64,000 nucleotides of DNA from JAEXOD01 sp963663265 (GTDB taxonomy: Bacteria > Bacteroidota > Ignavibacteria > Ignavibacteriales > Melioribacteraceae), in the NCBI GenBank assembly GCA_963663265.2, contig CAXXXM010000002.1:1798001-1862000 (forward strand), written 5' to 3'. Below are positions 37,320 to 46,733 of this stretch, one piece after another. A model generated the notes under the pieces. The model was given only the letters and a program-made list of their open reading frames with translations, was not told the DNA's origin and did not search any database. Both the position numbers and the translations under genes were made by a program. Position 1 is the first letter of the stretch; each line of letters opens with the position of its first letter.

Positions 37320-37787
37320 ATGAGTAAAAAATATTGGCTGATGAAATCAGAAGGGGATTGTTATCCAATCGATAGCCTTGAAAAAGCTGAAAACCAAACT
37401 ACATATTGGGACGGCGTAAGAAATTACCAGGCAAGAAACTATTTGCGTGATGAAATAAAAATTGGTGATGGAGTTTTGTTTTATCATAGTAATTCTGAGC
37501 CGACCGGAGTTTTTGGCGTTTGTGAAGTTGTTAAAGAAGGTTACCCGGATTTTACAGCGTTTGACTCGGAAAACAATCATTACGATCCAAAATCCACATT
37601 GGAAAATCCTACTTGGTATATGGTTGATGTTAAATTTGTAAAAAAATTAAAGAATCCTGTTACTTTGCAAGATATTAAAGCTAATCCAAAACTAAGTGAT
37701 ATGAAACTTGTTCAAAAAGGGAATAGGCTTTCAGTTATGCCTGTAACCAAAGAAGAATTTAACGAAATTATTAAAATGGGGAAATAA
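37320..37787 (+). CDS. EVE domain protein
   Basis: A 155-residue single EVE domain (PUA-like fold): KKYWLMKSEGDCYPIDSLEK, TYWDGVRNYQARNYLRDEIKIGDGVLFYHS, PTGVFGVCEVVKEGYPD, and TWYMVDVKFVKKL. EVE domains bind modified bases in DNA or RNA; a GTGAAATATG start context with AGAGGTG provides a ribosome site. It sits one base before the photolyase start, so linkage to DNA base or damage recognition is plausible but not shown. Confidence 0.93.
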   Translation: MSKKYWLMKSEGDCYPIDSLEKAENQTTYWDGVRNYQARNYLRDEIKIGDGVLFYHSNSEPTGVFGVCEVVKEGYPDFTAFDSENNHYDPKSTLENPTWYMVDVKFVKKLKNPVTLQDIKANPKLSDMKLVQKGNRLSVMPVTKEEFNEIIKMGK

Positions 37788-37788
37788 T

Positions 37789-39126
37789 TTGGAGTTTGAT
37801 AACTCGAGAGTTAGAATATTAAAGGATGGGGTTGTAAAATCCGGTACCGTTGTTTATTGGATGCAGCGAGATATGCGGGTTGATGATAATTGGGCTTTGT
37901 TTTATGCCCAAAAAATTGCCCTTGAAACAAGTAGTCCACTTGTAGTAATTTTTAACCTTGTAAGTTCTTTTCCCGGTGCAAATATTCGCCATTATTATTT
38001 TATGATTGAAGGATTAAAAGAAGTTGAACAAGAATTGGCAAAACTAAACATATCGTTTAATTTATTACTTGGCGAACCTAAAACTAATATACCCGAATTT
38101 ATTGCTGACAAGAATGTTTCTATTTTAATTTCTGATTTTAATCCGTTAAAAATTGTTAGAAAATGGAAAAAGGAGATTTGGGAAAAAACAAATATCCCAT
38201 TTTATGAAATTGATGCTCATAATATTATTCCTATGTGGGAAACTTCGGAAAAATTAGAGTTCGCCGCTTATACAATCAGACCAAAAATTGCAAAGCAGAT
38301 TGATAAATATTTAGTACAATTTCCAAAATTGAAAGTTCAAAGTGGTAAGGTAAAGAATAATACTAATTGGGACAAGGTTTATCAATATATTAAAGTTGAT
38401 ACAAGCGTAGAGGTTATTAAAAATATTATCCCCGGGGCAGAAGCAGCAAAAAATACTTTAAATGGTTTTATTAATAATAAGATGAATTTTTATAATGAAA
38501 AACGGAACAATCCTGTTGAAGACTTTCAATCGGGTTTATCGCCATATTTGCATTTTGGACATATATCTGCACAAACCATAGCATTAGAAATAAAAAACTC
38601 AAAAGCTGGTGGGGAAAATAAAGATGCATATTTAGAGGAGTTAATTGTAAGAAGAGAGCTATCTGATAACTTTTGTTATTACAATACTAATTATGATAAT
38701 TACGATGGATTCCCCATTTGGGCAAAAAAAAGTTTAGAAGAACACTGGAACGATAAAAGGGAGTACATTTATTCTTTGGAAGAGTTTGAAAATGGAAATA
38801 CGCACGACCCACTATGGAATGCCGCTCAAAAAGAGATGGTGAAAAAAGGAAAAATGCATGGGTATATGCGTATGTATTGGTGCAAAAAAATATTGGAATG
38901 GACAGCAAATCCAAAAGATGCGTTAACAATTGCAATTTACTTAAATGATAAGTATCAATTAGATGGACGCGACCCAAATGGATATGTTGGAATTGCATGG
39001 TCTATTGGTGGTGTTCATGATAGAGCTTGGTTTGAACGTCCTGTTTATGGCAAAATTCGTTATATGAATTATAACGGTTGTGCAAAAAAGTTTGATGTAA
39101 AAAAGTATATAGAAAAAAACAATTAG
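37789..39126 (+). CDS. phr: Class II deoxyribodipyrimidine photolyase, TTG start
   Basis: A 445-residue photolyase that repairs UV cyclobutane dimers with light and FADH-. N-terminal antenna domain VVYWMQRDMRVDDNWALFYAQ; class II marks in the FAD domain include SGLSPYLHFGHISAQTIALE, ELIVRRELSDNFCYY, KKGKMHGYMRMYWCKKILEW and LDGRDPNGYVGIAWSIGGVHDRAW. The gene starts with TTG behind GGGGAAA, one base after the EVE stop; no in-frame ATG exists before the conserved region. Expression therefore probably depends on coupling to the EVE gene. Confidence 0.93.
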   Translation: MEFDNSRVRILKDGVVKSGTVVYWMQRDMRVDDNWALFYAQKIALETSSPLVVIFNLVSSFPGANIRHYYFMIEGLKEVEQELAKLNISFNLLLGEPKTNIPEFIADKNVSILISDFNPLKIVRKWKKEIWEKTNIPFYEIDAHNIIPMWETSEKLEFAAYTIRPKIAKQIDKYLVQFPKLKVQSGKVKNNTNWDKVYQYIKVDTSVEVIKNIIPGAEAAKNTLNGFINNKMNFYNEKRNNPVEDFQSGLSPYLHFGHISAQTIALEIKNSKAGGENKDAYLEELIVRRELSDNFCYYNTNYDNYDGFPIWAKKSLEEHWNDKREYIYSLEEFENGNTHDPLWNAAQKEMVKKGKMHGYMRMYWCKKILEWTANPKDALTIAIYLNDKYQLDGRDPNGYVGIAWSIGGVHDRAWFERPVYGKIRYMNYNGCAKKFDVKKYIEKNN

Positions 39127-39318
39127 TTATAAATTTTTAAGGTGGCAATATAAACTCGTGTACTAACACATTACGCAAAATAAGGTTTGTGTAATTAAAA
39201 AATATGCGGCAACATGGTGTCAATTAAAGTCGTAATTATTAGTGGCTTTGTTTATTCCCTTGTTTGGTTAGTTATTTCACCTATTCCCATTTGGAAGTAC
39301 TGATTATTGACGATTTTA

Positions 39319-41940
39319 TCAAAATCCAAACTTTGTTTGTACATAATGGGTAATAATTTCTTTTGAAAAACCAAGGTTATAGACCAAGTTTATGTTGTGT
39401 TTAAAAATTGAAAACCAAACACCAGTACCGAATGAGGGGTGCCAAATATCAGATTTTACACCATTTTCAAATACACGCCCGGTTTCAGCAAATGTAAGCA
39501 ACCCAAAATCACCTTTAACTATAATTTTAATTTGTGAAATTGGAATGCGAATTTCAGATTGGAAATACAGCGAAGCATCGCCTGCAAATCGTTCAAGCAT
39601 ATAAGAACGTAAATTATCTTTGCCACCGACAAAACATGCTTCAAAAAACGGATAATTCCCCCATATTTTGGCTCCACCGGTTCGTAATGCGAGAATGGAA
39701 TTGTTCAGAAAACCTAATTGAGTATACCATCTAAAATCAAATTCACCTTTATAAAAGGTTTCGCTATTTTCTTCAAATTGGGGGAATATTATGCCACCTG
39801 CTTCAATGTAAAAGCCTTGATTGGGGTAAAAAGTATTATTCCTATTATCGTATTTTAAATTAAGATTAATACTTGTTGAGTGAAAATCGCCAAGTCCATA
39901 CCCTGCATGAGGAATAAGTTTAACTATTGAGTTATTGTATATATTTGTTTCAAGATATTTATATTCAAAAGATAGTTGTGATGAAAGATTGTTGGCTATG
40001 TTAAAAGCAATACCAATATTAGCTTTTGTAACTTCTTGATTAGTTTTGTAGTAATCTTTTTCATCTAAATTATGTTTGTAAGAAGTTAAATTACCATAAC
40101 CATAATAATTAGTGAGTAAAAGTTTTGTTCTAAATAAATCAACACTAATTATAGTATTTTTAATAATATTGTTGAATTCTCCATGTAGTACTAAGTGGTA
40201 AGTTTTGGGAACAGTAGCATATTTAGCTGTAAAAGACAATCTATAATCATAAGGATTCATTCTAAAATTGTAGCTTGTATATTCCGGTCCAATTCCCATT
40301 ATCAAGCCATTAGAGCGGTTATATTCAATGTTAGGAAGAAAGAATAAATCGTAGCCTCTTTGAATATAAGTCGGCTCAAATCTTTCTTCATCAGTTTTGG
40401 GTTGTACTTCTTTATCAGTATTGATTAGTGTGCCGGCTCCGGTTTTAAATATAGTGTGCTCTCCGCCATCATAAAATATTGTTTTATTCTCTGCATTGGG
40501 TATTGGGAAAAAAGAAAACAAATAACCATTTACATGAGATGAATCGATAAAAGAATCTTTTCCATCGCCACCGGAAACTTTAATGTAAGGACTGTTATCC
40601 ACATTCCCCTTAACAATTATTTCATCATCTCCTTCTAACAAAAACAGACGTATTTCTTCACAGTTGTAATTGTAAAAAACATTTGAATAATAAGGTTGTT
40701 GATTATGATATTCGTTTTTTTTATTCTTTTTATAAATCAAAACTTGAGTGGTTGAATCAGAAAGTCTATTTATAACAGAATAATCATCTTTAATAGTACC
40801 ATAAATTTCTACAATATTATTGATCCAATTATAATACTCATTAGAATAATCAGTTAATAAATCACGTCTGCTTTTCAAACAGTTTGCTAAATATGTACCG
40901 GCTATTTTAACATGTTCCTTGGGCAGCATGTTAACTGAATTATTAATTAATGAATCTGTTAGTTTAGTTTTAACAAAATTAGTGACGCTATCCCATTCAG
41001 CTTTGGTAAGAATTGATAAAAATCGATTATCCAAAACTCTTCCGCTCCATGATAAATATTTTGCCGGTGGATAGTTGTCACCAAAGCTATTTAATTGTCT
41101 TACAAACATAACGGCAAGGTTAGGGAGTAAACCATCGTATAACGAAAATACTTGATCTCTATCGCGAGGAATAGGGTACCATTCGGCATTATCATTGTTG
41201 TTTATTTTTGCCCATCGCCATTGATCTGTATGCCTATCCCAATCACCCAAAAATGCATCCATTAATCGAGCAGTTAAATAAGCTTTGGAATTAACTTTTT
41301 CTTTTCGCTTTTCTTCGAGCTTGTTTAAAAGGCTATAAGTACCGGAAATTTTAGTTGCTCCATTAAACATCGTGGAATCTTTTTCATTTTCGTTGGGATG
41401 AATTTCAAGAAGTCCAAGCATATTTTTGAAATCGTTTCTAAAATCGCCAAGTTTGGGGTCATCTCCAAGCCAAACAATTTGTGGAGTTGATTGCAACACC
41501 CCAACAGCATTAAGCATTGGCACAACAACTAACGCACCAAAAGGATTGGAAGAACTTATTTGGTCAAACATAACATCAGCCATAATGGTCTCTTGAAGTT
41601 CTTCGGGCAAAACTTTAGAAGGGTCTTTTCTTACGCTTCTAAATTTCCAAATATTTCCATCGGCACCTTGAAACTTTAATGATTTGGTTTGGAACCCACC
41701 CCCTTTTTCAATTGGAGTTAAGCCCCCTGCAAATAAACTTAAATCCAAAATATCTACTTCTATTGGAGTTGTCCATAATTTACGCCAATGTTCGCCAAAA
41801 AAGAATTTAAATAATGCTCCCGCCTCATATTCTTCTGCGGGAATAACAGTAACAGTTTTATTGGGAATAGATTGAGCATTACAGTTATACTGCAAATAAA
41901 AAATTAAAGAAAGAATAATTAAAATCTTAAGGGGTTTCAA
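39319..41940 (-). CDS. Kinase-like domain fused to Omp85 barrel, exported
   Basis: An 873-residue protein with signal peptide (to NCNAQ). Residues ~60-380 carry a kinase-like pattern: a strand with WKFRSVRKD (98-106, possible nucleotide Lys), then LMDAFLGDWDRHTDQWRW (Asp233, Asp235, Arg236, His237) and WYPIPRDRDQVF (Asp260, Asp262), reminiscent of HipA/FAM20-type catalytic D-x-x-x-N and metal-binding motifs. Residues ~560-873 form an Omp85/surface-antigen barrel (GGKDNLRSYMLERFAGDASLYFQSEIRIPISQ). The tandem neighbour 41941-44490 is a paralog with these motifs lost. The likely site of action is the outer membrane with the domain in the periplasm. Kinase assignment is by motif and remains inference. 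Confidence 0.75.
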   Translation of the reverse strand: MKPLKILIILSLIFYLQYNCNAQSIPNKTVTVIPAEEYEAGALFKFFFGEHWRKLWTTPIEVDILDLSLFAGGLTPIEKGGGFQTKSLKFQGADGNIWKFRSVRKDPSKVLPEELQETIMADVMFDQISSSNPFGALVVVPMLNAVGVLQSTPQIVWLGDDPKLGDFRNDFKNMLGLLEIHPNENEKDSTMFNGATKISGTYSLLNKLEEKRKEKVNSKAYLTARLMDAFLGDWDRHTDQWRWAKINNNDNAEWYPIPRDRDQVFSLYDGLLPNLAVMFVRQLNSFGDNYPPAKYLSWSGRVLDNRFLSILTKAEWDSVTNFVKTKLTDSLINNSVNMLPKEHVKIAGTYLANCLKSRRDLLTDYSNEYYNWINNIVEIYGTIKDDYSVINRLSDSTTQVLIYKKNKKNEYHNQQPYYSNVFYNYNCEEIRLFLLEGDDEIIVKGNVDNSPYIKVSGGDGKDSFIDSSHVNGYLFSFFPIPNAENKTIFYDGGEHTIFKTGAGTLINTDKEVQPKTDEERFEPTYIQRGYDLFFLPNIEYNRSNGLIMGIGPEYTSYNFRMNPYDYRLSFTAKYATVPKTYHLVLHGEFNNIIKNTIISVDLFRTKLLLTNYYGYGNLTSYKHNLDEKDYYKTNQEVTKANIGIAFNIANNLSSQLSFEYKYLETNIYNNSIVKLIPHAGYGLGDFHSTSINLNLKYDNRNNTFYPNQGFYIEAGGIIFPQFEENSETFYKGEFDFRWYTQLGFLNNSILALRTGGAKIWGNYPFFEACFVGGKDNLRSYMLERFAGDASLYFQSEIRIPISQIKIIVKGDFGLLTFAETGRVFENGVKSDIWHPSFGTGVWFSIFKHNINLVYNLGFSKEIITHYVQTKFGF

Positions 41941-44490
41941 TTAAAATCCAAAGTTTGTTGCAAAATAAATTTCTGGCTTTTCATTTGAAAAACCAATAGA
42001 AGTAACTACTGTAAAAAGTCTGTCAAAAAAATCGACCCACAATCCTGTTCCATAAGCTGCATGCCACACGTTGGAGCGTTCGCCATCTATAAAAACACGC
42101 CCAATATCATAAAAGAAATTTAAACCAATCTTGCTTTTTACAATTATGTCAGCTTGTGTTAATTGTGTTCTTAGCTCAGTTTGGCTATAAAATCCATAAT
42201 CACCTGCAAACCTATTTTTGCTAAAACCCCTTAGACTTTCTCCACCAATAAATACTCCTTTTAAAAAAGGATATTTCCCAAACATTGCTCCGCCCCCAAT
42301 TTTTTGGGCAAAAACAGTAGGTGAAAACAGAATGAATTTTTTGTATGCTCGTATATCAATATTTGTTTTTAAGAAAGGATACTCTAACCGATAAAGTTTG
42401 GGATAGAGTGTTCCATTAAGGTTAAAATAAAAGCCGGAATAAGGATTATAAAGGTTGTCTCGTGAATCATAACATAATTCAGAAATAATTCCAAACATTC
42501 TAAACTCACCAATGCCATAATTATTATACTTGAAATTTTTAATCAAATCCTTTTTATTTAAGCTGATATCCGAATACTCATATATTACACCAATTTTGGA
42601 AGAAAAATTTTTGAACAACTCTTTTTTTACTGATAGCGAAATATTAATTAGTTCATAAATTGACTTGTAATATCCTAAGTTTTCATAATGATAATTATAT
42701 ACTGTCTCATTACCATAACCAAAGTATTTGTCATACGATAATTCTGATTTAACAAAGTTTAATAATAACGAGCTGTTAGGAATTACGTTATTGTAAACTC
42801 CATCAAAAGTAATTCTATAACTTTTAGGCTGGGTTGCATAAGAAGCAGTTGCCCGCATCCAGTAATCATAAGGAAGCAAACCGTAATTATATCTGGTTAA
42901 TATTGGACCACCGCCTGTAATTAATCCTTCTTCAGTATTTAATTCTAAAATTGGATAAAACGTCCAATCATGCCCAAAGTCTCTTTGTTCTGTATCGTAC
43001 TTTTCATCTAAAGTTAAATAGTGTTTAAGTGATTTGGGATTGATGGTTGTTCCACCGGAAGTAATAAACTTGGAATTTTTATCGCTATCAAAAAAATATG
43101 TTTTATTTTCATCGTTTCTAAAAGGGAAAACATATAAAAAATATCCTTTTACTGTTGAACTATCAACGAGCATATCCCTTCCATCATTACCCACAATTTT
43201 AATAATAGGCGAAAAATCAACTGTACCGGTAAGCTTGCAGTAATCATTCCCCTTGCCTAAATAAATTCTAATCTCTTCTGTAATGTTATTATCAAAATAC
43301 TTTTTTGATTCATAACAATAAGATTTATTTACCCCAAAGAATACTTCAATTAAGGTTGAATCATTATTAATACGGTTAACTAAAATTGAATCATTTATAC
43401 CCGAACAGTATATTTCAGGATATTTATTTAAATAATTGTAATATTCATTTCCAAATTGCACTAAGTTGTTTTTACGTTCTATTAACTTTGGAATTATTTC
43501 TTGTTGCATTTTGCTTTTAATGTTTGCAGGTAAATTGTTACAGCAACTATCAATCAATTCAGGGGTGAGTAAATTATTAACATATACTAAGGTAGAATCC
43601 CATCTTTCTTTAGGCAACATCATTAGTATCCGTTTATCTAAAAATCTATTTTTCCAAATCATATCTTCGGGGGATTTATAATTATCCGAAAAAGTTATAA
43701 AACTTGGTACTAAAAACTTGCCGCCTAAATAGAATAGTCCTTCAAATTTGGGGAATGAGTTAATACTAAAAAGCTCAACAGGATACCATTTAATTCCTTC
43801 TCTGCGAAAAATTATGTCGTTTGAAGAAGTGTTTACATTCCCCATAAATAATTCAAGCAGTCTAAATTTTAAATATTCTGTTCCATCTACATATTCATAG
43901 GGATTATTTTCAAGATACTTTAGCAATTCATTACCACTTTTGTAATTAGAATCTAATATTGAACGTTTATTATTCAAGTTATCCCAATAACCAACTAAAG
44001 AGTTAGAAGAATCGTTAATTGGTAAAATTTTTTTTAGATTTACTAACTCTAAGTTTGTTAGATTAGAATAAAAAGGTTTTAAAAGATTGTAAGCAGCCAA
44101 AGGAGCATAAGGATTAATACTGTTTATTAAATTTAGTTGGGTAGCAGAGCTGACTGTGTTATAAATTAATTTTGGAGTAATATTTTGTATATTGCTGATT
44201 GCCGGCATAAATCTATAAAAATGGCTGCCTGCTCTGTTAGAAAAAATAAACAGCGTTGAATTTCCAATGGATGCTTTATTAACAAAAACTAATGAATCAA
44301 TTGCAATCTCTTTAGCAACAACAGATTCTTGTCTAATATCAGCCCAATTTTTACCAAAAATAAGTTCTTCCAAAGAAGTAAGCGGAGTACAATTAAAACT
44401 AACATTATTATAGTTAAATAATTCTTGCGGAATGCACTCAATATTAGTCAGAAATGTAATTATAATAATAAAAAATGCTAATTTTTTCAA
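41941..44490 (-). CDS. Paralog of kinase-like/Omp85 protein with degenerate catalytic motifs
   Basis: An 849-residue exported protein, homologous end to end to its neighbour: compare EYLKFRLLELFMG with AYLTARLMDAFLG, RFLDKRILMMLPKERWDS with RFLSILTKAEWDS, NEYYNYLNKYPEIY with NEYYNWINNIVEIY, and the barrel motif GGESLRGFSKNRFAGDYGFYSQTELRTQLTQ. The GDWDRH block is GNVNTS (residues 217-222), the PRDRDQ block is ELFSIN, and the WKFRSVRKD strand is FYRFMPAIS. All acidic and His/Arg positions are lost, so it would be a pseudo-enzyme. No base separates its stop codon from the next gene; the two are surely co-transcribed. Confidence 0.78.
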   Translation of the reverse strand: MKKLAFFIIIITFLTNIECIPQELFNYNNVSFNCTPLTSLEELIFGKNWADIRQESVVAKEIAIDSLVFVNKASIGNSTLFIFSNRAGSHFYRFMPAISNIQNITPKLIYNTVSSATQLNLINSINPYAPLAAYNLLKPFYSNLTNLELVNLKKILPINDSSNSLVGYWDNLNNKRSILDSNYKSGNELLKYLENNPYEYVDGTEYLKFRLLELFMGNVNTSSNDIIFRREGIKWYPVELFSINSFPKFEGLFYLGGKFLVPSFITFSDNYKSPEDMIWKNRFLDKRILMMLPKERWDSTLVYVNNLLTPELIDSCCNNLPANIKSKMQQEIIPKLIERKNNLVQFGNEYYNYLNKYPEIYCSGINDSILVNRINNDSTLIEVFFGVNKSYCYESKKYFDNNITEEIRIYLGKGNDYCKLTGTVDFSPIIKIVGNDGRDMLVDSSTVKGYFLYVFPFRNDENKTYFFDSDKNSKFITSGGTTINPKSLKHYLTLDEKYDTEQRDFGHDWTFYPILELNTEEGLITGGGPILTRYNYGLLPYDYWMRATASYATQPKSYRITFDGVYNNVIPNSSLLLNFVKSELSYDKYFGYGNETVYNYHYENLGYYKSIYELINISLSVKKELFKNFSSKIGVIYEYSDISLNKKDLIKNFKYNNYGIGEFRMFGIISELCYDSRDNLYNPYSGFYFNLNGTLYPKLYRLEYPFLKTNIDIRAYKKFILFSPTVFAQKIGGGAMFGKYPFLKGVFIGGESLRGFSKNRFAGDYGFYSQTELRTQLTQADIIVKSKIGLNFFYDIGRVFIDGERSNVWHAAYGTGLWVDFFDRLFTVVTSIGFSNEKPEIYFATNFGF

Positions 44491-44594
44491 TATGAATACT
44501 CAAAAATTTATGTTTACAGTTTTCTTATTAATTCTTATTTTGCAGCTTCATATAACAAATAAATAATGTAATTACCGTTTACCGGAGTTCAATA

Positions 44595-45614
44595 ATGAAA
44601 TTTAATCAAAAATCCATAAATTATATAATTATTTTTATAGTAGCAGTTATTACAAACATAAATTTTGCTCAGGAAATACAGTTTTCGGGTTATGGTTCTG
44701 TTGGATATAGATTTTATAACAGAAATATTTTAAATGGATATAATCAAGAAAGTTATTATGAAGGGAAGATTCAAGCAGATATAAAGTATGATAAGCATAT
44801 TGAAGCACAAATTGATTTAAGAGGAAAATCAACCGATAATAGTTTTAAACTTCGTGAAGTAACGGTTAAGTTTGAGTATATGGATTACATGAAGATTAAA
44901 CTTGGAAATATTAAAAAACCGTTTGGAAATGAACAGTTATATAATGAAGAAGAACTATTTACGGTTAACAGAAGTAATGTACACGAACAATTAGAAGAAA
45001 TGGGTTATGGCGGTAGAGCAGTAAGTTTAATGGCTTATTATAAATATTCTAAAAAAAGACCAGATTTTCCATATTCTTATTATTTATCTCTGTTTCATAA
45101 TAACTCTCTTTATAATGGAATTGTTGCAAGGTTTGAATATCATAAAGGAGACATTACATATTCCGCAAACTATTTAATGCAGAGAAAAGGAGGAGATTTT
45201 CCAATTGTAACACAAGGAATGGGAGTTGATTTTGAATATGCCAATGGAGATTTTTCAAGTGTATTAGCCTGTTTTTATACTCAAGACCCAAACGAGGGTA
45301 TCTTAAGAAAGCTGAAAGGAGAGGATTATAAAGTATACTCTATGGGTGCAAAACTGTTAGGTGCCTATAAGTTTAATATTGATGGTAAAGTTGTAAAAGA
45401 TATTGAACCTGTTGTTTTGGCAAGTTATTTTTTGCCGGATAATGAAATTTCTGATAATCATGCTATCCAGGCTTTAGTTGGGGTTAATTTTTATTTCCAT
45501 AAACTTGTTAAGTTGCGTTTGAATGGCGATTTAAGATTAACTAAAAATCAGTTTAACTCTGATTATTCTACTAAAGAATCAAGGGCAATAGTTGAACTTC
45601 AGATGAGTTTTTAA
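44595..45614 (+). CDS. OprO/OprP-like outer membrane porin
   Basis: A 339-residue exported barrel: signal peptide to NINFAQ, then repeated strands (IQFSGYGSVGYRFYNRN, GKIQADIKYDKHIEAQIDLRGKS, FKLREVTVKFEYMDYMKIKLGNIKKPFG) typical of the phosphate-selective porin O/P family, including the REVTVKF ... GNIKKPFG block, ending in a terminal Phe (VELQMSF). This family passes anions such as phosphate or pyrophosphate, but specificity cannot be read here. The TAA overlaps the CotH ATG (TAATG), so it is the first gene of a porin-CotH-PAP2 operon, divergent from the kinase-like pair with 104 bp between. Confidence 0.85.
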   Translation: MKFNQKSINYIIIFIVAVITNINFAQEIQFSGYGSVGYRFYNRNILNGYNQESYYEGKIQADIKYDKHIEAQIDLRGKSTDNSFKLREVTVKFEYMDYMKIKLGNIKKPFGNEQLYNEEELFTVNRSNVHEQLEEMGYGGRAVSLMAYYKYSKKRPDFPYSYYLSLFHNNSLYNGIVARFEYHKGDITYSANYLMQRKGGDFPIVTQGMGVDFEYANGDFSSVLACFYTQDPNEGILRKLKGEDYKVYSMGAKLLGAYKFNIDGKVVKDIEPVVLASYFLPDNEISDNHAIQALVGVNFYFHKLVKLRLNGDLRLTKNQFNSDYSTKESRAIVELQMSF

Positions 45615-46732
45615 TGAGAAAAGTATTATTAATATTTTTGTTTGGGATGCTTTTTGTTGCCGGTTGTGAATCGGTTGAAAGTGATTCAGGGACTGAATTT
45701 ATTGGTGGTGTACCTGTTTTGAGAATTGAAACAACACAAGAAGACTATATAAGTTTATTGGAAAATAAAACAACTGATTTTGAAATTCCTTGTAAAATTA
45801 GATATAAAAACCAAGTACTAAATGGGGAAATTGGTGCAGCAGGTGCCGGTTCAAGATATCATGACAAATGGGGGTATAAAATAGCACTTCAATCAAATGA
45901 AATTATTGAAGGATTAAACAAGTTTAATTTAAGTTCTCAAATTTATGATAAAACAGGTCTAAGTACCGCAATTGCGGTTAAGTATTATGCAAAATGTGGA
46001 TTCCCCGCTCATAAATCGTATTTTGTTTTTTTAATAATTAATGGCGAAGAAAAAGGGTTATATCCATTAAATGAGAGAGTCGAAGAACCTTTTTTTGAAA
46101 ATAGAAATCTAACTATTACAGAGTTGTATAAATTAGGATTTGAAACCAAATTTACTTTTTCCAATGTATACATCCCGGAATTTAATATTGAAAAGAAAAT
46201 TCCTAAAGATAACAATTATAATAGCTTAATAGAATTTATAAATGCGTTGGATACTTGCAATATTACAAGTTCTTTAGCTGGATTAAATAAATACTTGGAT
46301 GTTAATAATTATATAAAATATCACGCTTTAACAACAATATTAAATAATCAGGATGCATATACAAATAATTTCTTTTTAGCAAAAGAGTATGCTTCTTCTC
46401 CATTTAAGGCTATTCCTTGGGATTTTGACAAAGCATTTATCGGAGATGTTGGCTTATATGGCGAAAATGAAATAATTCAAAAGTTAAAATCTTCACCTTT
46501 AACAAAAAAAATGTATCTTGATGAAGTTAAATATCAGTTGGAAAATATTTTTACACTATCTGAGGTCTCAACTTATATTGATTCTCTTTCGATAATTATT
46601 TCAGAAGCCTATAAAAGAGATCCTTATTTAGGGAAAAATAGATATAATTTTGCAACAGAAGTTAATAATCTTAAAAATTATATTACTAATAGAAGACAAG
46701 AATTGTTAAACAAAATAGCAGCAGAAAATTAA
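45614..46732 (+). CDS. CotH-family kinase, lipoprotein
   Basis: A 372-residue lipoprotein (signal MRKVLLIFLFGMLFVAGC; lipobox VAGC, Cys 18). CotH motifs: substrate strand GAAGAGSRYHDKWGYKIAL, a helix LSTAIAVKYYAKCGFPAHKSYFVFLIINGEEKGLYPLNERV, catalytic-type NNQDAYTNNFFL (about 244-254) and metal motif FKAIPWDFDKAF (about 268-279). In Bacillus CotH is a spore coat protein kinase; in bacteria of this group CotH genes often sit with polyphosphate polymerase (VTC) genes, none of which is seen here. Starts inside the porin stop codon and ends one base before the PAP2 start. Target is unknown. Confidence 0.88.
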   Translation: MRKVLLIFLFGMLFVAGCESVESDSGTEFIGGVPVLRIETTQEDYISLLENKTTDFEIPCKIRYKNQVLNGEIGAAGAGSRYHDKWGYKIALQSNEIIEGLNKFNLSSQIYDKTGLSTAIAVKYYAKCGFPAHKSYFVFLIINGEEKGLYPLNERVEEPFFENRNLTITELYKLGFETKFTFSNVYIPEFNIEKKIPKDNNYNSLIEFINALDTCNITSSLAGLNKYLDVNNYIKYHALTTILNNQDAYTNNFFLAKEYASSPFKAIPWDFDKAFIGDVGLYGENEIIQKLKSSPLTKKMYLDEVKYQLENIFTLSEVSTYIDSLSIIISEAYKRDPYLGKNRYNFATEVNNLKNYITNRRQELLNKIAAEN

Positions 46733-46733
46733 A

